Of a stretch of DNA of 56,437 nt, positions 8,505-16,908 are shown piece by piece (positions within the stretch are counted from its first letter, which is position 1; the number at the start of each line of letters is the position of its first letter). Source of the DNA: Aquipuribacter sp. SD81 (GTDB taxonomy: Bacteria; Actinomycetota; Actinomycetes; Actinomycetales; JBBAYJ01). A program made the translations under genes and the position numbers. The notes under the pieces were generated by a model. The model was not told the DNA's origin and made no database searches. It worked only from the letters and a program-made list of their open reading frames with translations. The stretch spans positions 1 through 56,437 of the forward strand of contig NZ_JBBAYJ010000026.1 of assembly GCF_037153975.1 (NCBI RefSeq), in the 5' to 3' direction.

Positions 8505-9407
8505 ATGGACCTACGCGGACGCACGGTGCTGGTGACAGGTGCGAGCGACGGGCTCGGTCTCGAGTCCGCCGTCGCGCTGGAGCGCGCCGGGGCGCGCGTG
8601 CTCATGACGGCCCGGGACCCCGCCAAGGGGGCCCGTGCCGTCGCACGTGTGCAGCAGGAGGTGCCGGGCGCGACGGCGCAGGTCGTCGCGCTCGACCTCG
8701 CCGACCTCGCCTCGGTGCGCGACGCCGCCGAGGACGTGCACCGCCGCGTCGACGGCCTCGACGTCGTCATCGCCAACGCCGGCGTCATGATGCCGCCGGA
8801 GCGCCGCACGACCGCGGACGGCTTCGAGCTGCAGATCGGCACCAACCACCTCGGGCACTTCGCGCTCGTGGGCCTGCTCCTGCCGCTGCTGCGGCAGCAG
8901 CCGGGCTCACGCGTGGTGAGCGTGTCGAGCCTCGCGGCGCGCGGCGGCTACATGGACCTGCAGGACCTGCAGTGGGAGCGCCGCCCGTACGACCGGCAGC
9001 AGGCCTACGGCGCGAGCAAGCTCGCGAACCTGCTGTTCGCCTTCGAGCTGGAGCGGCGGCTGCGCGCCGCGGGCGCGGCCACCCTGAGCGTCGCCGCGCA
9101 CCCCGGGGTGAGCGGCACGAACCTCATGTCGACGATGCGGGTCCCGTCGGTCCTGGAGCGTCTGAGCAAGCTCGTCATGGCCTCACCGCGGCAGGCGGCG
9201 CGGCCCCAGCTGCACGCCGCGACCGCACCCGGCGTGGTGGGTGGGGAGTTCTGGGGGCCGAAGGGGCTCGGCGAGGTCCGTGGCCGCGGCGTGGCGCACG
9301 CCACCGTCCCCTCCAACGCGCTCGACCAGCAGGTCGCGCGCGACCTGTGGACGGCTTCGGAGGAGCTGACGGGCGTGACGGTCGACCTGCCGTCGCCCAC
9401 CTCCTGA
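8505..9407 (+). CDS. SDR family oxidoreductase, retinol dehydrogenase-like
   Basis: A 300-residue NAD(P)-dependent oxidoreductase. TGASDGLG (about 11-18) binds the cofactor, NAGVMMPP is the structural NNAG-type motif, and the active site is YGASKLANLLFAFELERRL, typical of the WW-domain-oxidoreductase/retinol-dehydrogenase-like SDRs; the substrate is unknown. ATG 8505 is preferred because it is preceded by GAGGGT at ribosome-binding distance and places the cofactor motif at the usual depth. The next gene starts 6 nt after the stop. Confidence 0.86.
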   Translation: MDLRGRTVLVTGASDGLGLESAVALERAGARVLMTARDPAKGARAVARVQQEVPGATAQVVALDLADLASVRDAAEDVHRRVDGLDVVIANAGVMMPPERRTTADGFELQIGTNHLGHFALVGLLLPLLRQQPGSRVVSVSSLAARGGYMDLQDLQWERRPYDRQQAYGASKLANLLFAFELERRLRAAGAATLSVAAHPGVSGTNLMSTMRVPSVLERLSKLVMASPRQAARPQLHAATAPGVVGGEFWGPKGLGEVRGRGVAHATVPSNALDQQVARDLWTASEELTGVTVDLPSPTS

Positions 9408-9413
9408 CCCGGC

Positions 9414-10361
9414 GTGCAGACCTTCCTGCCCTACCCCGACGACCGGGCGAGCGCCGCGGTCCTCGACGACAAGCGGCTCGGCAAGCAGCGGGTGGAGTGC
9501 CTGCAGGTGCTGCGCGCACTCACGTGGGTCGACTACGGCTGGCGCAACCACCCCGCGGTGCGGATGTGGCGCGGGTTCGTGCCCGCGCTCGTGGCGTACT
9601 CGGCGGCCGTCTGCGACGAGTGGGCGGCGCGGGGACGCGTGGACGCGGTGAAGGAGACGGTGCTGTCGTTCACCGGTGGGGTCGAGCCGGACCGCGACCG
9701 GCTGGTGGCCGACGGGCAGGTGCCGCCGTGGCTCGGGCTCGACGCCGTGCACCAGTCCCACCGCTCGGCGCTCGTGCGCAAGGACCCGGCGCACTACCGG
9801 CCGTTCTTCCCCGACGTGCCCGACGACCTGCCGTACGTGTGGCCGCGCGCGTCGTTCCCCCGCTGGCCGCTGCGGCGCGGGCACCACCACGCGCTGCCCC
9901 TGGCCGCGGCCCTCGACCTCGTCGGTGCCGAGACGGTGCCGGAGGACTGGGCCGCGGTGCTGGCCGACCTCGCCGCCGGCCGCTCCCGCGAGGTGGTCGG
10001 CGATGCCGACGCGCTGCCGCTGCTCGGCGTGCTCGCGGGCCTCGTGACGCCCGGCCGCACCGTGTGGCTGAGCCCGGGGGCACGCCTCGCCGCCTCCTCC
10101 CCCGCCCCGGCCCCGGGGCCGCCGCTGGAGGGCAGCGTGCGGTCCGCCTCGATCGCGCGGCAGCCGGGTGAGGCGGACCTGGTCCAGGTCGCGGCGGAGG
10201 CGGCCGCCCTCGACGACCCGGAGTTCCGCTTCCTGCGGCCGCACCAGGTCGCGCGGGGCCTGCCGGACGGCACGGGCCTCGTCGTGCTCGACCCCGACCT
10301 CGGTGCGGCGCCGACCGCGAGCGGCCACCCTGCGCCCGTGCTGAGGCTTCGCGCCGCCTGA
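9414..10361 (+). CDS. MSMEG_6728-family protein (pyrimidine-dimer glycosylase-like N-terminus)
   Basis: A 315-residue protein. The N-terminal 150 residues carry the family signature: MQTFLPYPD at the start, LDDKRLGKQRVE (about 17-29), YGWRNHPAVRMWRG, and later HQSHRSALVRKDP and DDLPYVWP. It resembles the MSMEG_6728 family of uncharacterised actinobacterial proteins, whose N-terminus is similar to pyrimidine-dimer DNA glycosylases; a DNA-related role is inference only. The C-terminal half is Pro/Ala-rich with no recognised domain. GTG 9414 follows the SDR stop by 6 nt, so the two are probably co-transcribed. Confidence 0.75.
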   Translation: MQTFLPYPDDRASAAVLDDKRLGKQRVECLQVLRALTWVDYGWRNHPAVRMWRGFVPALVAYSAAVCDEWAARGRVDAVKETVLSFTGGVEPDRDRLVADGQVPPWLGLDAVHQSHRSALVRKDPAHYRPFFPDVPDDLPYVWPRASFPRWPLRRGHHHALPLAAALDLVGAETVPEDWAAVLADLAAGRSREVVGDADALPLLGVLAGLVTPGRTVWLSPGARLAASSPAPAPGPPLEGSVRSASIARQPGEADLVQVAAEAAALDDPEFRFLRPHQVARGLPDGTGLVVLDPDLGAAPTASGHPAPVLRLRAA

Positions 10362-10370
10362 GGGTTCGGG

Positions 10371-10392
10371 GCACCTCCGGGGTGCTGCGGGA
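10371..10392. terminator. Weak hairpin after the MSMEG_6728-family gene
   Basis: GCACC and GGTGC arms around a TCCGG loop just after the stop codon. The short stem has no T tract, so terminator function is tentative. Confidence 0.25.
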
Positions 10393-10516
10393 CGGCGCTC
10401 AGGTTCCGGCGCCGACGTGCCGATCAGGGGACGGGCGGACCCGCCCCGACCGGAGGCGTCGGGCCGAGCGCCCACCGACCGGGCGAGCCGGAGCCGAGCA
10501 GCCGGAGGAGCAGCAC

Positions 10517-12859
10517 ATGCCGCGAGCGACGCAGCACGTGGTGGCCGACGGCGTCGACCCCGCGGGAGCCGTCGACCCCGACGTCCCCGTCGCCGACCGG
10601 GCTGACGGCCTGCTCGCCCGCACCCGGCGCCTGTTCCTCGTCGCGGCGCTGGTCTCCCTCGGCTTCACCCTGCCGGCCCCCCTCGTCGGCGGCAGCGGCG
10701 CCGGCGTGGTGCTCGCGCTGGCGGGCGCAGCGGTCGTCGCCACCTCCTCCGTGCTGCGCTACCGGCGCCGACGCCCGTGGTGGGGCCACGACGCGGCGGA
10801 GGCGCTCGGCGTCGCGGCCTTCTCCGCCGCCTGCTCACAGCCCGCGGTCGGCTTCGGCTTCGCCTTCGCGCTGCTGTGGTTCCGCAGCGTGCACGGCAGC
10901 ACCCGCGAGATGGTGGTGTACGCCGGCGGGCTGGCCGGCGGGCTGCTGGCCGCCGTCCCTCTGTGGTCCGCCGTGCCCGGTCACGAGGGGTCCACCCCGG
11001 CCGAGCCGATCCTCGGCGCGCTGCCGGTCATGCTCGTCACGGCCGGCGTGGCGCGCTACCTCGCCGTGGAGCTCATCGCGCGCGAGCAGGCACAGCGGCG
11101 GGACGCGGCCCTCGCCCGGCTGGGCGGCAACCTGCTGGGGGTCACCGAGCGCGAGGTGGTGTACGCCCACGCCTGGCGCGCGACCGAGGAGATCTGCCGC
11201 GCCTCACCCGGCCTGCGCGTGCTCGCGGTCGCCCGGGACGACGACGACCACCCGCACGTGCGCGGCCAGACGGCGGGCTGGCGGCACGAGCCCGTGCACC
11301 TGCCGGACACCGTGTCGCTGCCCCGGCGGGTCACGGACGTGCCCGCCGACCTCGCCGCCGCGCTCGACGAGGCCGCCGGCGTCCGTTGCGCGTGGGCCCT
11401 GGTGCCCCTGCCCGACCAGCCGGAGGGCGACCTCGTCGTCGGCGCCCCCGGCCAGGTGCCGCAGGACGTGCTGGTGGCGCTCCGCTCGATGACGTCGCAG
11501 GTCGCCCTCGCCTGCCGGGCCGGCGACGCCCACGCCGACCTCGCGCGGCAGGCCTCCACCGACGGGCTGACGGCGCTCGCGAACCGCACCTCCTTCACCG
11601 CCGCGCTGGCCCGGGCGCTGCAGGACGAGCCGGGTACCGCGCTGCTGTTCATCGACCTCGACGACTTCAAGGTCGTCAACGACGGCCGCGGCCACGTCGT
11701 CGGGGACGAGCTGCTCCGCGAGGTCGCGACCCGCCTGGCGGGTGCCGTCCGACCGGGCGACGCGTGCGCGCGCCTCGGCGGCGACGAGTTCGGCGTCCTG
11801 CTCACCGGTGTCGACGAGGCGGCCGCCCTCGAGGTCGCCCACGACGTCGTGGCGGCGCTGGGCCAGGGCTTCCGGCTGCGCGGGGCTTCGGTGTCGCTCG
11901 GCGCGAGCGTCGGCGTGGCCATGGCCGACGACGGCGTCGACGCGATCGGCCTCGTCCAGCGCGCCGACGTCGCGATGTACGCCGCGAAGGCGGCGGGCAA
12001 GGGGCGGGTCCAGCTGTTCGGGACCGACCTGCTCCGCCCGGACGCGGAGGCCCGGTTCCACGCCGAGCTCGCGGCGGCCGCACCGCTCGGCCAGGTGGTC
12101 GTGCACTACCAGCCGGTCCTCGACGCCCGGGACGGACGCTGCACCGCCGTGGAGGCGCTCGTCCGGTGGCAGCACCCCGAGCGGGGCCTCCTCGCCCCCG
12201 GGCACTTCGTGGCCGCCGCCGAGCGCAGCGGGGCCGTCGTCGCGATCGGGGCGGCGGTGCTGGAGGCCGCGTGCGACTTCGCGGGTGCCCTCGACGACGC
12301 AGGGCACGAGTCGGTCACCGTCCACGTCAACGTGTCGGCCGTCCAGCTCACGCACCCGGGCTTCTACGACCTCGTGGCCGACTGCCTCGTGCGGCACGGG
12401 ATGGTCCCGGGACGGCTGTGCCTGGAGGTGACCGAGTCGATGGTCCTCGACGACCCGGGGATCGCCGACCGGCTGCACAGCCTGGTCGACCTCGGGGTCC
12501 GCGTCGCGATCGACGACTTCGGCACCGGCTACTCGGCCCTCACCACGCTCACGACGCTCCCGCTGCACACCGTGAAGATCGACCGCTCGTTCGTCACCGG
12601 GCTGCCGGACGACACCCGCGGGAGCACCGTCGTCGACGCCATCGTCGACCTCGCGCACCGACTCGGCCTGCGCGCGGTGGCGGAGGGCGTCGAGCGCCCC
12701 GAGCAGCAGGACGCGCTGCGCCGCGCCGGCGTCGACGCGGTGCAGGGGTTCCTGCACCGCCGCCCCGGCACCGACGCCGAGGTGCTGCGCTGGCTCGCGG
12801 CGCGCACGGCGGCCCCCGTCACCGCACCCCTCGCCCTCGTGCGGCAGCGGACCGGCTGA
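10517..12859 (+). CDS. Membrane-bound GGDEF-EAL cyclic-di-GMP protein
   Basis: A 780-residue signalling protein. The first 200 residues hold several hydrophobic segments (about 38-60, 63-85, 105-195), forming an integral-membrane sensor. A linker of GAF-like length follows. The GGDEF domain keeps an intact active site (421-425), with an RxxD inhibitory site (RPGD, 412-415) five residues upstream. The EAL domain keeps EALVRW (from 546), the IDDFGTGYS metal/loop-6 region and KIDRSFV. Both synthase and phosphodiesterase motifs therefore appear intact; net activity is unknown. ATG 10517 follows GGAGGAG at 10504-10510. Confidence 0.94.
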   Translation: MPRATQHVVADGVDPAGAVDPDVPVADRADGLLARTRRLFLVAALVSLGFTLPAPLVGGSGAGVVLALAGAAVVATSSVLRYRRRRPWWGHDAAEALGVAAFSAACSQPAVGFGFAFALLWFRSVHGSTREMVVYAGGLAGGLLAAVPLWSAVPGHEGSTPAEPILGALPVMLVTAGVARYLAVELIAREQAQRRDAALARLGGNLLGVTEREVVYAHAWRATEEICRASPGLRVLAVARDDDDHPHVRGQTAGWRHEPVHLPDTVSLPRRVTDVPADLAAALDEAAGVRCAWALVPLPDQPEGDLVVGAPGQVPQDVLVALRSMTSQVALACRAGDAHADLARQASTDGLTALANRTSFTAALARALQDEPGTALLFIDLDDFKVVNDGRGHVVGDELLREVATRLAGAVRPGDACARLGGDEFGVLLTGVDEAAALEVAHDVVAALGQGFRLRGASVSLGASVGVAMADDGVDAIGLVQRADVAMYAAKAAGKGRVQLFGTDLLRPDAEARFHAELAAAAPLGQVVVHYQPVLDARDGRCTAVEALVRWQHPERGLLAPGHFVAAAERSGAVVAIGAAVLEAACDFAGALDDAGHESVTVHVNVSAVQLTHPGFYDLVADCLVRHGMVPGRLCLEVTESMVLDDPGIADRLHSLVDLGVRVAIDDFGTGYSALTTLTTLPLHTVKIDRSFVTGLPDDTRGSTVVDAIVDLAHRLGLRAVAEGVERPEQQDALRRAGVDAVQGFLHRRPGTDAEVLRWLAARTAAPVTAPLALVRQRTG

Positions 12860-13139
12860 CGGCCCCCGCGGGTCGGCGGCCACCGTCGCCTGCCCTCGCC
12901 CTCCCGCCTGGGAGGGGGTGGGGGGTGCGACCGCTCACGACGAGAGCTGGCTCCGGGGTGCCGGCGCGCGGCGTGTCGCCGTCAGGACCCAGCAGTCGTC
13001 GGCCGGCGACCGGTGCTGGGTCCACGACCCGCCCGTCGGCGTGTCGCGGTCCCCCACCCAGCCCTCGTCGTGAGCGCCCGGCACCCCACCCCGGTGCCGC
13101 CGGGCCCCTGAACTGCTGGGGCCGACGGTGCGCGGGAGC
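12860..13139. repeat. Convergent intergenic region with nested inverted repeats
   Basis: This gap separates the 3' ends of the GGDEF-EAL gene and glyS. It holds a CTCCCGCCTGGGAG hairpin (12901-12914). A long inverted repeat has outer arms around 12921-12950 and 13058-13088, with a perfect 12-bp core (GCTCACGACGAG at 12933-12944 against CTCGTCGTGAGC at 13064-13075). Inside it is a second perfect 10-bp pair (GGACCCAGCA at 12985-12994, TGCTGGGTCC at 13014-13023). A GGCACC/GGTGCC hairpin follows at about 13080-13098. It may be a bidirectional terminator or a decayed small repeat element. No coding sequence is supported. Confidence 0.6.
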
Positions 13140-14531
13140 TCAGCAGCCGACGAGCCGGGCGGCCAGCCAGCCCTCGATGGCGTCGAGCCCGATGCGCTCC
13201 TGCGTCATCGTGTCGCGTTCGCGGACGGTGACGGCCTGGTCCTCGAGGGTGTCGAAGTCGACCGTCACGCAGAACGGCGTACCGATCTCGTCCTGGCGGC
13301 GGTAGCGCCGCCCGATCGCCCCGGCGTCGTCGAACTCGACGTTCCAGTGCTTCCGCAGGGCGGTCGCGAGGTCCTTCGCCTTGGGCGAGAGGTCTGCGTT
13401 GCGCGACAGCGGCAGGACGGCGACCTTGACCGGCGCGAGCCGGCGGTCGAGCCTGAGCACGACGCGCTGGTCGACGCCTCCCTTGGCGTTCGGCGCCTCG
13501 TCGACGGTGTACGCCTCGAGCAGGAACGCCATCATCGGCCGGCCGACACCCGCTGCGGGCTCGATGACGTACGGCACCCAGCGCTCGTTCGTGGTCTGGT
13601 CGAAGTACGACAGGTCCTGGCCCGAGTGCTGCGAGTGCGTCGTCAGGTCGAAGTCGGTGCGGTTCGCGACGCCCTCCAGCTCGCCCCACTCGCTGCCGCT
13701 GAAGCCGAAGCGGTACTCGATGTCGACGGTTCGCTTCGAGTAGTGCGACAGCTTCTCCTTCGGGTGCTCGTAGTGACGGAGGTTGTCGCGGTCGATGCCG
13801 AGGTCGACGTACCAGTCGGTCCGGTGGTCGATCCAGTACTGGTGCCACTCCTCGTCGGTGCCGGGGGCGACGAAGAACTCCATCTCCATCTGCTCGAACT
13901 CGCGGGTGCGGAAGATGAAGTTGCCGGGGGTGATCTCGTTGCGGAACGACTTGCCGACCTGGCCGATGCCGAACGGCGGCTTCTTGCGCGCCGAGCCCAT
14001 GACGTTGGCGAAGTTGACGAAGATGCCCTGCGCGGTCTCGGGGCGCAGGTAGTGCAGCCCCGACTCGTCCTCGACCGGGCCGAGGTAGGTCCGCAGCAGG
14101 CCGTTGAAGTCGCGCGGCTCCGTCCACTGCCCGCGGGTGCCGCAGTTGGCGCACGCGATGTCGGCGAGGCCGTTCTCGGGCGCCCGGCCCTTCTTCTCCT
14201 CGAACTCCTCCAGCAGCTGGTCGGCGCGGAAGCGCTTGTGGCAGCTCTGGCACTCCGTGAGCGGGTCGGTGAAGGCGCCGACGTGGCCGGAGGCGACCCA
14301 CACCTGGCGCGGCAGGATGACGGAGGAGTCGAGGCCGACGACGTCCTCGCGGCTCGTCACCATGTAGCGCCACCACTGGCGCTTCACGTTCTCCTTGAGC
14401 TCGACGCCGAGGGGGCCGTAGTCCCACGCGGAGCGGGTGCCGCCGTAGATCTCGCCGCTGGGGTAGACGAACCCCCGGCGCTTGCTGAGGCTGACGACGT
14501 CGTCGATGCGGCTGGATGCCTTCGCTGCCAT
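13140..14531 (-). CDS. glyS: Glycyl-tRNA synthetase, dimeric type
   Basis: Charges tRNA-Gly. The 463-residue protein is the eukaryal/actinobacterial-type alpha2 class II enzyme. The N-terminus [15 protein letters not shown] and WDYGPLG are diagnostic. An inserted zinc site uses CQSC and CANC. Class II motif 2 is [25 protein letters not shown]-like, and motif 3 contains [14 protein letters not shown]. The C-terminal anticodon-binding domain follows ([11 protein letters not shown] onward). ATG 14531 gives the expected short N-terminal lead. Confidence 0.97.
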   Translation of the reverse strand: MAAKASSRIDDVVSLSKRRGFVYPSGEIYGGTRSAWDYGPLGVELKENVKRQWWRYMVTSREDVVGLDSSVILPRQVWVASGHVGAFTDPLTECQSCHKRFRADQLLEEFEEKKGRAPENGLADIACANCGTRGQWTEPRDFNGLLRTYLGPVEDESGLHYLRPETAQGIFVNFANVMGSARKKPPFGIGQVGKSFRNEITPGNFIFRTREFEQMEMEFFVAPGTDEEWHQYWIDHRTDWYVDLGIDRDNLRHYEHPKEKLSHYSKRTVDIEYRFGFSGSEWGELEGVANRTDFDLTTHSQHSGQDLSYFDQTTNERWVPYVIEPAAGVGRPMMAFLLEAYTVDEAPNAKGGVDQRVVLRLDRRLAPVKVAVLPLSRNADLSPKAKDLATALRKHWNVEFDDAGAIGRRYRRQDEIGTPFCVTVDFDTLEDQAVTVRERDTMTQERIGLDAIEGWLAARLVGC

Positions 14532-14616
14532 GTCGGTTCTCCGTCCGGCTGGGGTGTCGGCGAGCACGGCAAGGCTAGGGGGTCGCGTGCGGGCCGCCGC
14601 ACACGAGGACCGGTGC

Positions 14617-14982
14617 TCAGACCTTGTCGTCGCCCAGGCCGATGGTGTCGGCGTCGGCGGCCCGGTCGCTCCCCCGCTCCCGCAGCGCGCCGCCCGGTCC
14701 GGACTCCACGAGCGGCTCGAACGCCGACGGCTCGTCGACGGCGAGGTACATGAGCGGGTGCGCGTGCAGCTTGACCTCGTAGGAGCCCAGCGCCCGCCGG
14801 TAGGCGCCGACCGAGTCCCACCACGTCGTGAGGGTCCACAGGTCGGGCTCGTCGGTGGAGCGCCCGACGACACCGTGCACGTGGCCGGGCCGGGCGGCGA
14901 GCACGGCGAGGGCCGTGCGGGCGCGCTCGAGGAACTGCGGCGACTCGGAGTCCGGGACGCGGTAACGGGTGACGGCGAGCAC
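14617..14982 (-). CDS. Antibiotic biosynthesis monooxygenase (ABM) domain protein
   Basis: A 121-residue protein with a single ABM-type ferredoxin-like fold: the first strand [10 protein letters not shown], then a helix with [13 protein letters not shown], and the [17 protein letters not shown] segment. The last 25 residues are a polar tail. ABM proteins are often dimeric, and some act on quinones or haem; none of those activities can be assigned here. GTG 14982 lies 6 nt after a TAGCGT box. glyS is the next gene downstream on the same strand, 85 nt away. Confidence 0.78.
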   Translation of the reverse strand: MLAVTRYRVPDSESPQFLERARTALAVLAARPGHVHGVVGRSTDEPDLWTLTTWWDSVGAYRRALGSYEVKLHAHPLMYLAVDEPSAFEPLVESGPGGALRERGSDRAADADTIGLGDDKV

Positions 14983-14988
14983 GCCCCG

Positions 14989-14994
14989 ACGCTA
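14989..14994 (-). promoter_or_regulatory. -10 box of ABM-domain gene (leaderless geometry)
   Basis: TAGCGT on the minus strand, 6 nt before GTG 14982. Confidence 0.4.
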
Positions 14995-15036
14995 CGCCGG
15001 GCGCGGGCACAGGTGGTCCGATGCGCACCCGCGCAG

Positions 15037-15065
15037 TTGTCCTCGTGGCGAACGATTCTCACAAT
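15037..15065 (+). promoter_or_regulatory. znuA promoter with overlapping Zur-box-like operator
   Basis: TTGTCC (15037-15042) and CACAAT (15060-15065) are spaced by 17 nt, with the -10 ending 7 nt before znuA ATG. GGCGAACGATTCTCA (15047-15061) fills the spacer and touches the -10 box. Its right half ATTCTCA fits the AT-rich Zur/Fur-type half-site, and the left half is degenerate. Repression by the zur product encoded at the end of the same cluster is inferred. Confidence 0.6.
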
Positions 15066-15072
15066 CGGACGC

Positions 15073-16161
15073 ATGCGCCTCTCCCGTCCGGTGACCCTGC
15101 TCGGCGGCGTCGCCGCGTCCGCTCTCGTCCTCGCCGCGTGCGGCGGGGCCGACGACGGCACCCAGGACGCCGCGCCGCTCGACGTCGCCGACGCGGTCGC
15201 CGCGGAGGAGGCCTCCCGGGCGGCGACCTCCACTGCGGCACCGGCCGGCGAGGCCGGCTCGTCGCTCGCGGTGACGGCCGCGTTCTACCCGCTGCAGTAC
15301 GTCACCGAGCAGGTCGGCGGCGACCGGGTCGAGGTCACCGCGCTGACCCCGCCCGGGGTGGAGGCGCACGACCTCGAGCTGAGCCCGCAGTCGCTGGCGG
15401 GGCTGCAGGACACGGACCTGCTGGTCCTGCTCGGCGGCTTCCAGCCGGCGGTCGACGAGGCGGCGGGCAGCGCCGGGGTGCCGACGCTCGACCTCGCGCC
15501 GGTCGCCGACCGGCCCTACGGGGAGGACGCCGGGGAGCACGAGCACGCCGACGACGAGCACACCGACGACGAGCACACCGACGAGCACGCCGAGGACGAG
15601 CACGCCGAGGACGAGCACGCCGACGAGCACGACCACGGCGACACCGACCCGCACTTCTGGACCGACCCCACGCACGTGGCCGAGGCGGCGGGCCTCGTCG
15701 CGGCCGAGCTCACCGAGCTCGACCCGGCCGGTGAGGAGACGTACGCGACCAACCTCGCCGCCCTCCAGGACGAGCTGGCCGGCCTGGACGAGCGGATGCG
15801 CACGGCCCTCGCGGACTGCGAGGTTGAGGTGCTCGTCACCGCGCACGACGCCTTCGGGTACTTCGCCGACCGCTACGGCTTCGAGGTCAGGCCCATCAAC
15901 GGCCTGACGCCCGACCAGGAGCCGGACGCGCGCACCCTCGGCGAGATCGCCGACTTCGTCGAGGACAGCGGCGTCTCGACGGTCTACACCGAGACGCTGG
16001 TCTCCTCGCGCGTCGCCGACACCGTCGCGGCGGAGGCGGGCGTGACGACGGCGGTCCTCGACCCCGTCGAGGGACTCACCGAGGAGTCCGCGGCACAGGA
16101 CTACGTTGGCGTCATGGAGGCGAACACCGAGGCCGTTCGCGCGGGCCAGTCGTGCCGCTGA
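15073..16161 (+). CDS. znuA: Zinc ABC transporter substrate-binding lipoprotein ZnuA
   Basis: Captures extracellular Zn(II) (possibly Mn) for the ZnuCB permease. The 362-residue protein has a lipoprotein signal peptide with lipobox LAAC (Cys23). Cluster A-I metal ligands are visible: His in [10 protein letters not shown], His in [11 protein letters not shown], His in [10 protein letters not shown], and an acidic residue in the C-lobe. Between the first two ligands lies a long His/Asp/Glu-rich loop (about 155-196) built from DEHxxxEH units, a feature of zinc rather than manganese binding proteins. ATG 15073 follows a likely leaderless promoter. It overlaps znuC by 10 nt. Confidence 0.95.
   Translation: MRLSRPVTLLGGVAASALVLAACGGADDGTQDAAPLDVADAVAAEEASRAATSTAAPAGEAGSSLAVTAAFYPLQYVTEQVGGDRVEVTALTPPGVEAHDLELSPQSLAGLQDTDLLVLLGGFQPAVDEAAGSAGVPTLDLAPVADRPYGEDAGEHEHADDEHTDDEHTDEHAEDEHAEDEHADEHDHGDTDPHFWTDPTHVAEAAGLVAAELTELDPAGEETYATNLAALQDELAGLDERMRTALADCEVEVLVTAHDAFGYFADRYGFEVRPINGLTPDQEPDARTLGEIADFVEDSGVSTVYTETLVSSRVADTVAAEAGVTTAVLDPVEGLTEESAAQDYVGVMEANTEAVRAGQSCR
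15541..15640 (+). repeat. Tandem GACGAGCAC-type repeats encoding the His-rich loop
   Basis: Short degenerate direct repeats (GACGAGCAC with GCC/ACC/GAG spacers) encode the DEH-rich metal loop of ZnuA. Such repeats can expand or contract by slippage, so the loop length may vary between strains. Confidence 0.7.
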
Positions 16162-16907
16162 CCAGCGCGTCGCGGTCGGCGGCCGTCCGGGTCGCGCGCG
16201 ACGGCAGCGTCCCCGCGCTGTCGGTGCGGCACGCGACGGTCGGCTACGACCGTCGGCCCGTCGTCCGCGACGCCGACCTCGAGGTCGCCGACGGCGAGGC
16301 CGTGGCCCTGCTCGGGGCCAACGGCTCCGGCAAGTCGACGCTCGTGCGGGGCGTGCTCGGCCTCGCCGACGTGCTCGAGGGCCACGTCGACGTGCTCGGG
16401 GAGCACGTGGAGCACGGCGCGTCCGCCGCGGCGAGCCTCGTCGGCTACGTGCCGCAGCGCCACAGCGTCTCCGGCGCCGTGCCGAGCACGGCGGCGGAGG
16501 TCGTCGCCTCCGGGCTCCTCGCCTCGCGCGGGTTCTGGCGTTCGCCGCGGCGCGGCGACCGCGCTCGCGTGCTCGGCGCGCTCGACGAGGTGGGGCTCGC
16601 CGACCGCGCGCACGAGCGGCTGTCGCGGATGTCCGGCGGCCAGCAGCGGCGGGTGCTCATCGCGCGGGCGCTCGTGTCCGACCCCTGCCTGCTCGTGCTC
16701 GACGAGCCGACGGTCGGCGTGGACCGGGCGAGCACGGAGCAGCTCGTCGCCACGCTCGCCGGTGTCAAGGCGAGCGGGCGGGCGCTGCTCGTCGTCACCC
16801 ACGACCTCGCGGAGCTGCAGGACGTGCCGGACCGTGCCGTCACCCTCGTCGGCGGCCGCGTGGTCGAGGACGTCCGGCTGCGGCGACCCGACCGGACGGC
16901 GGTGTGA
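16152..16907 (+). CDS. znuC: Zinc ABC transporter ATP-binding protein ZnuC
   Basis: Cytoplasmic ATPase of the zinc importer, 251 residues. Walker A is GANGSGKST (about 56-64), the signature motif is RMSGGQQRR, Walker B is LLVLDEPTVG, and the switch His is in VVTHDL, so all catalytic elements are present. GTG 16152 overlaps the end of znuA by 10 nt, and the gene ends two bases before znuB begins, indicating a tightly coupled operon. Confidence 0.95.
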   Translation: MPLTSASRSAAVRVARDGSVPALSVRHATVGYDRRPVVRDADLEVADGEAVALLGANGSGKSTLVRGVLGLADVLEGHVDVLGEHVEHGASAAASLVGYVPQRHSVSGAVPSTAAEVVASGLLASRGFWRSPRRGDRARVLGALDEVGLADRAHERLSRMSGGQQRRVLIARALVSDPCLLVLDEPTVGVDRASTEQLVATLAGVKASGRALLVVTHDLAELQDVPDRAVTLVGGRVVEDVRLRRPDRTAV

Positions 16908-16908
16908 G

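Noticed and set aside
10777-13305. 842-codon plus-strand frame over the GGDEF-EAL gene
   Set aside because: Arg/Gly/Pro-rich out-of-frame reading of a gene with clear GGDEF and EAL motifs in the other frame.
13128-14753. Plus-strand frames opposite glyS, lepA, comEC and phoH
   Set aside because: Antisense shadows with repetitive Arg/Gly/Val/Asp composition and no motifs.
15541-15640. Possible CRISPR-like short repeats in znuA
   Set aside because: Units are only about 9 nt, contiguous and in frame, and encode the His-rich metal loop; there are no spacers.
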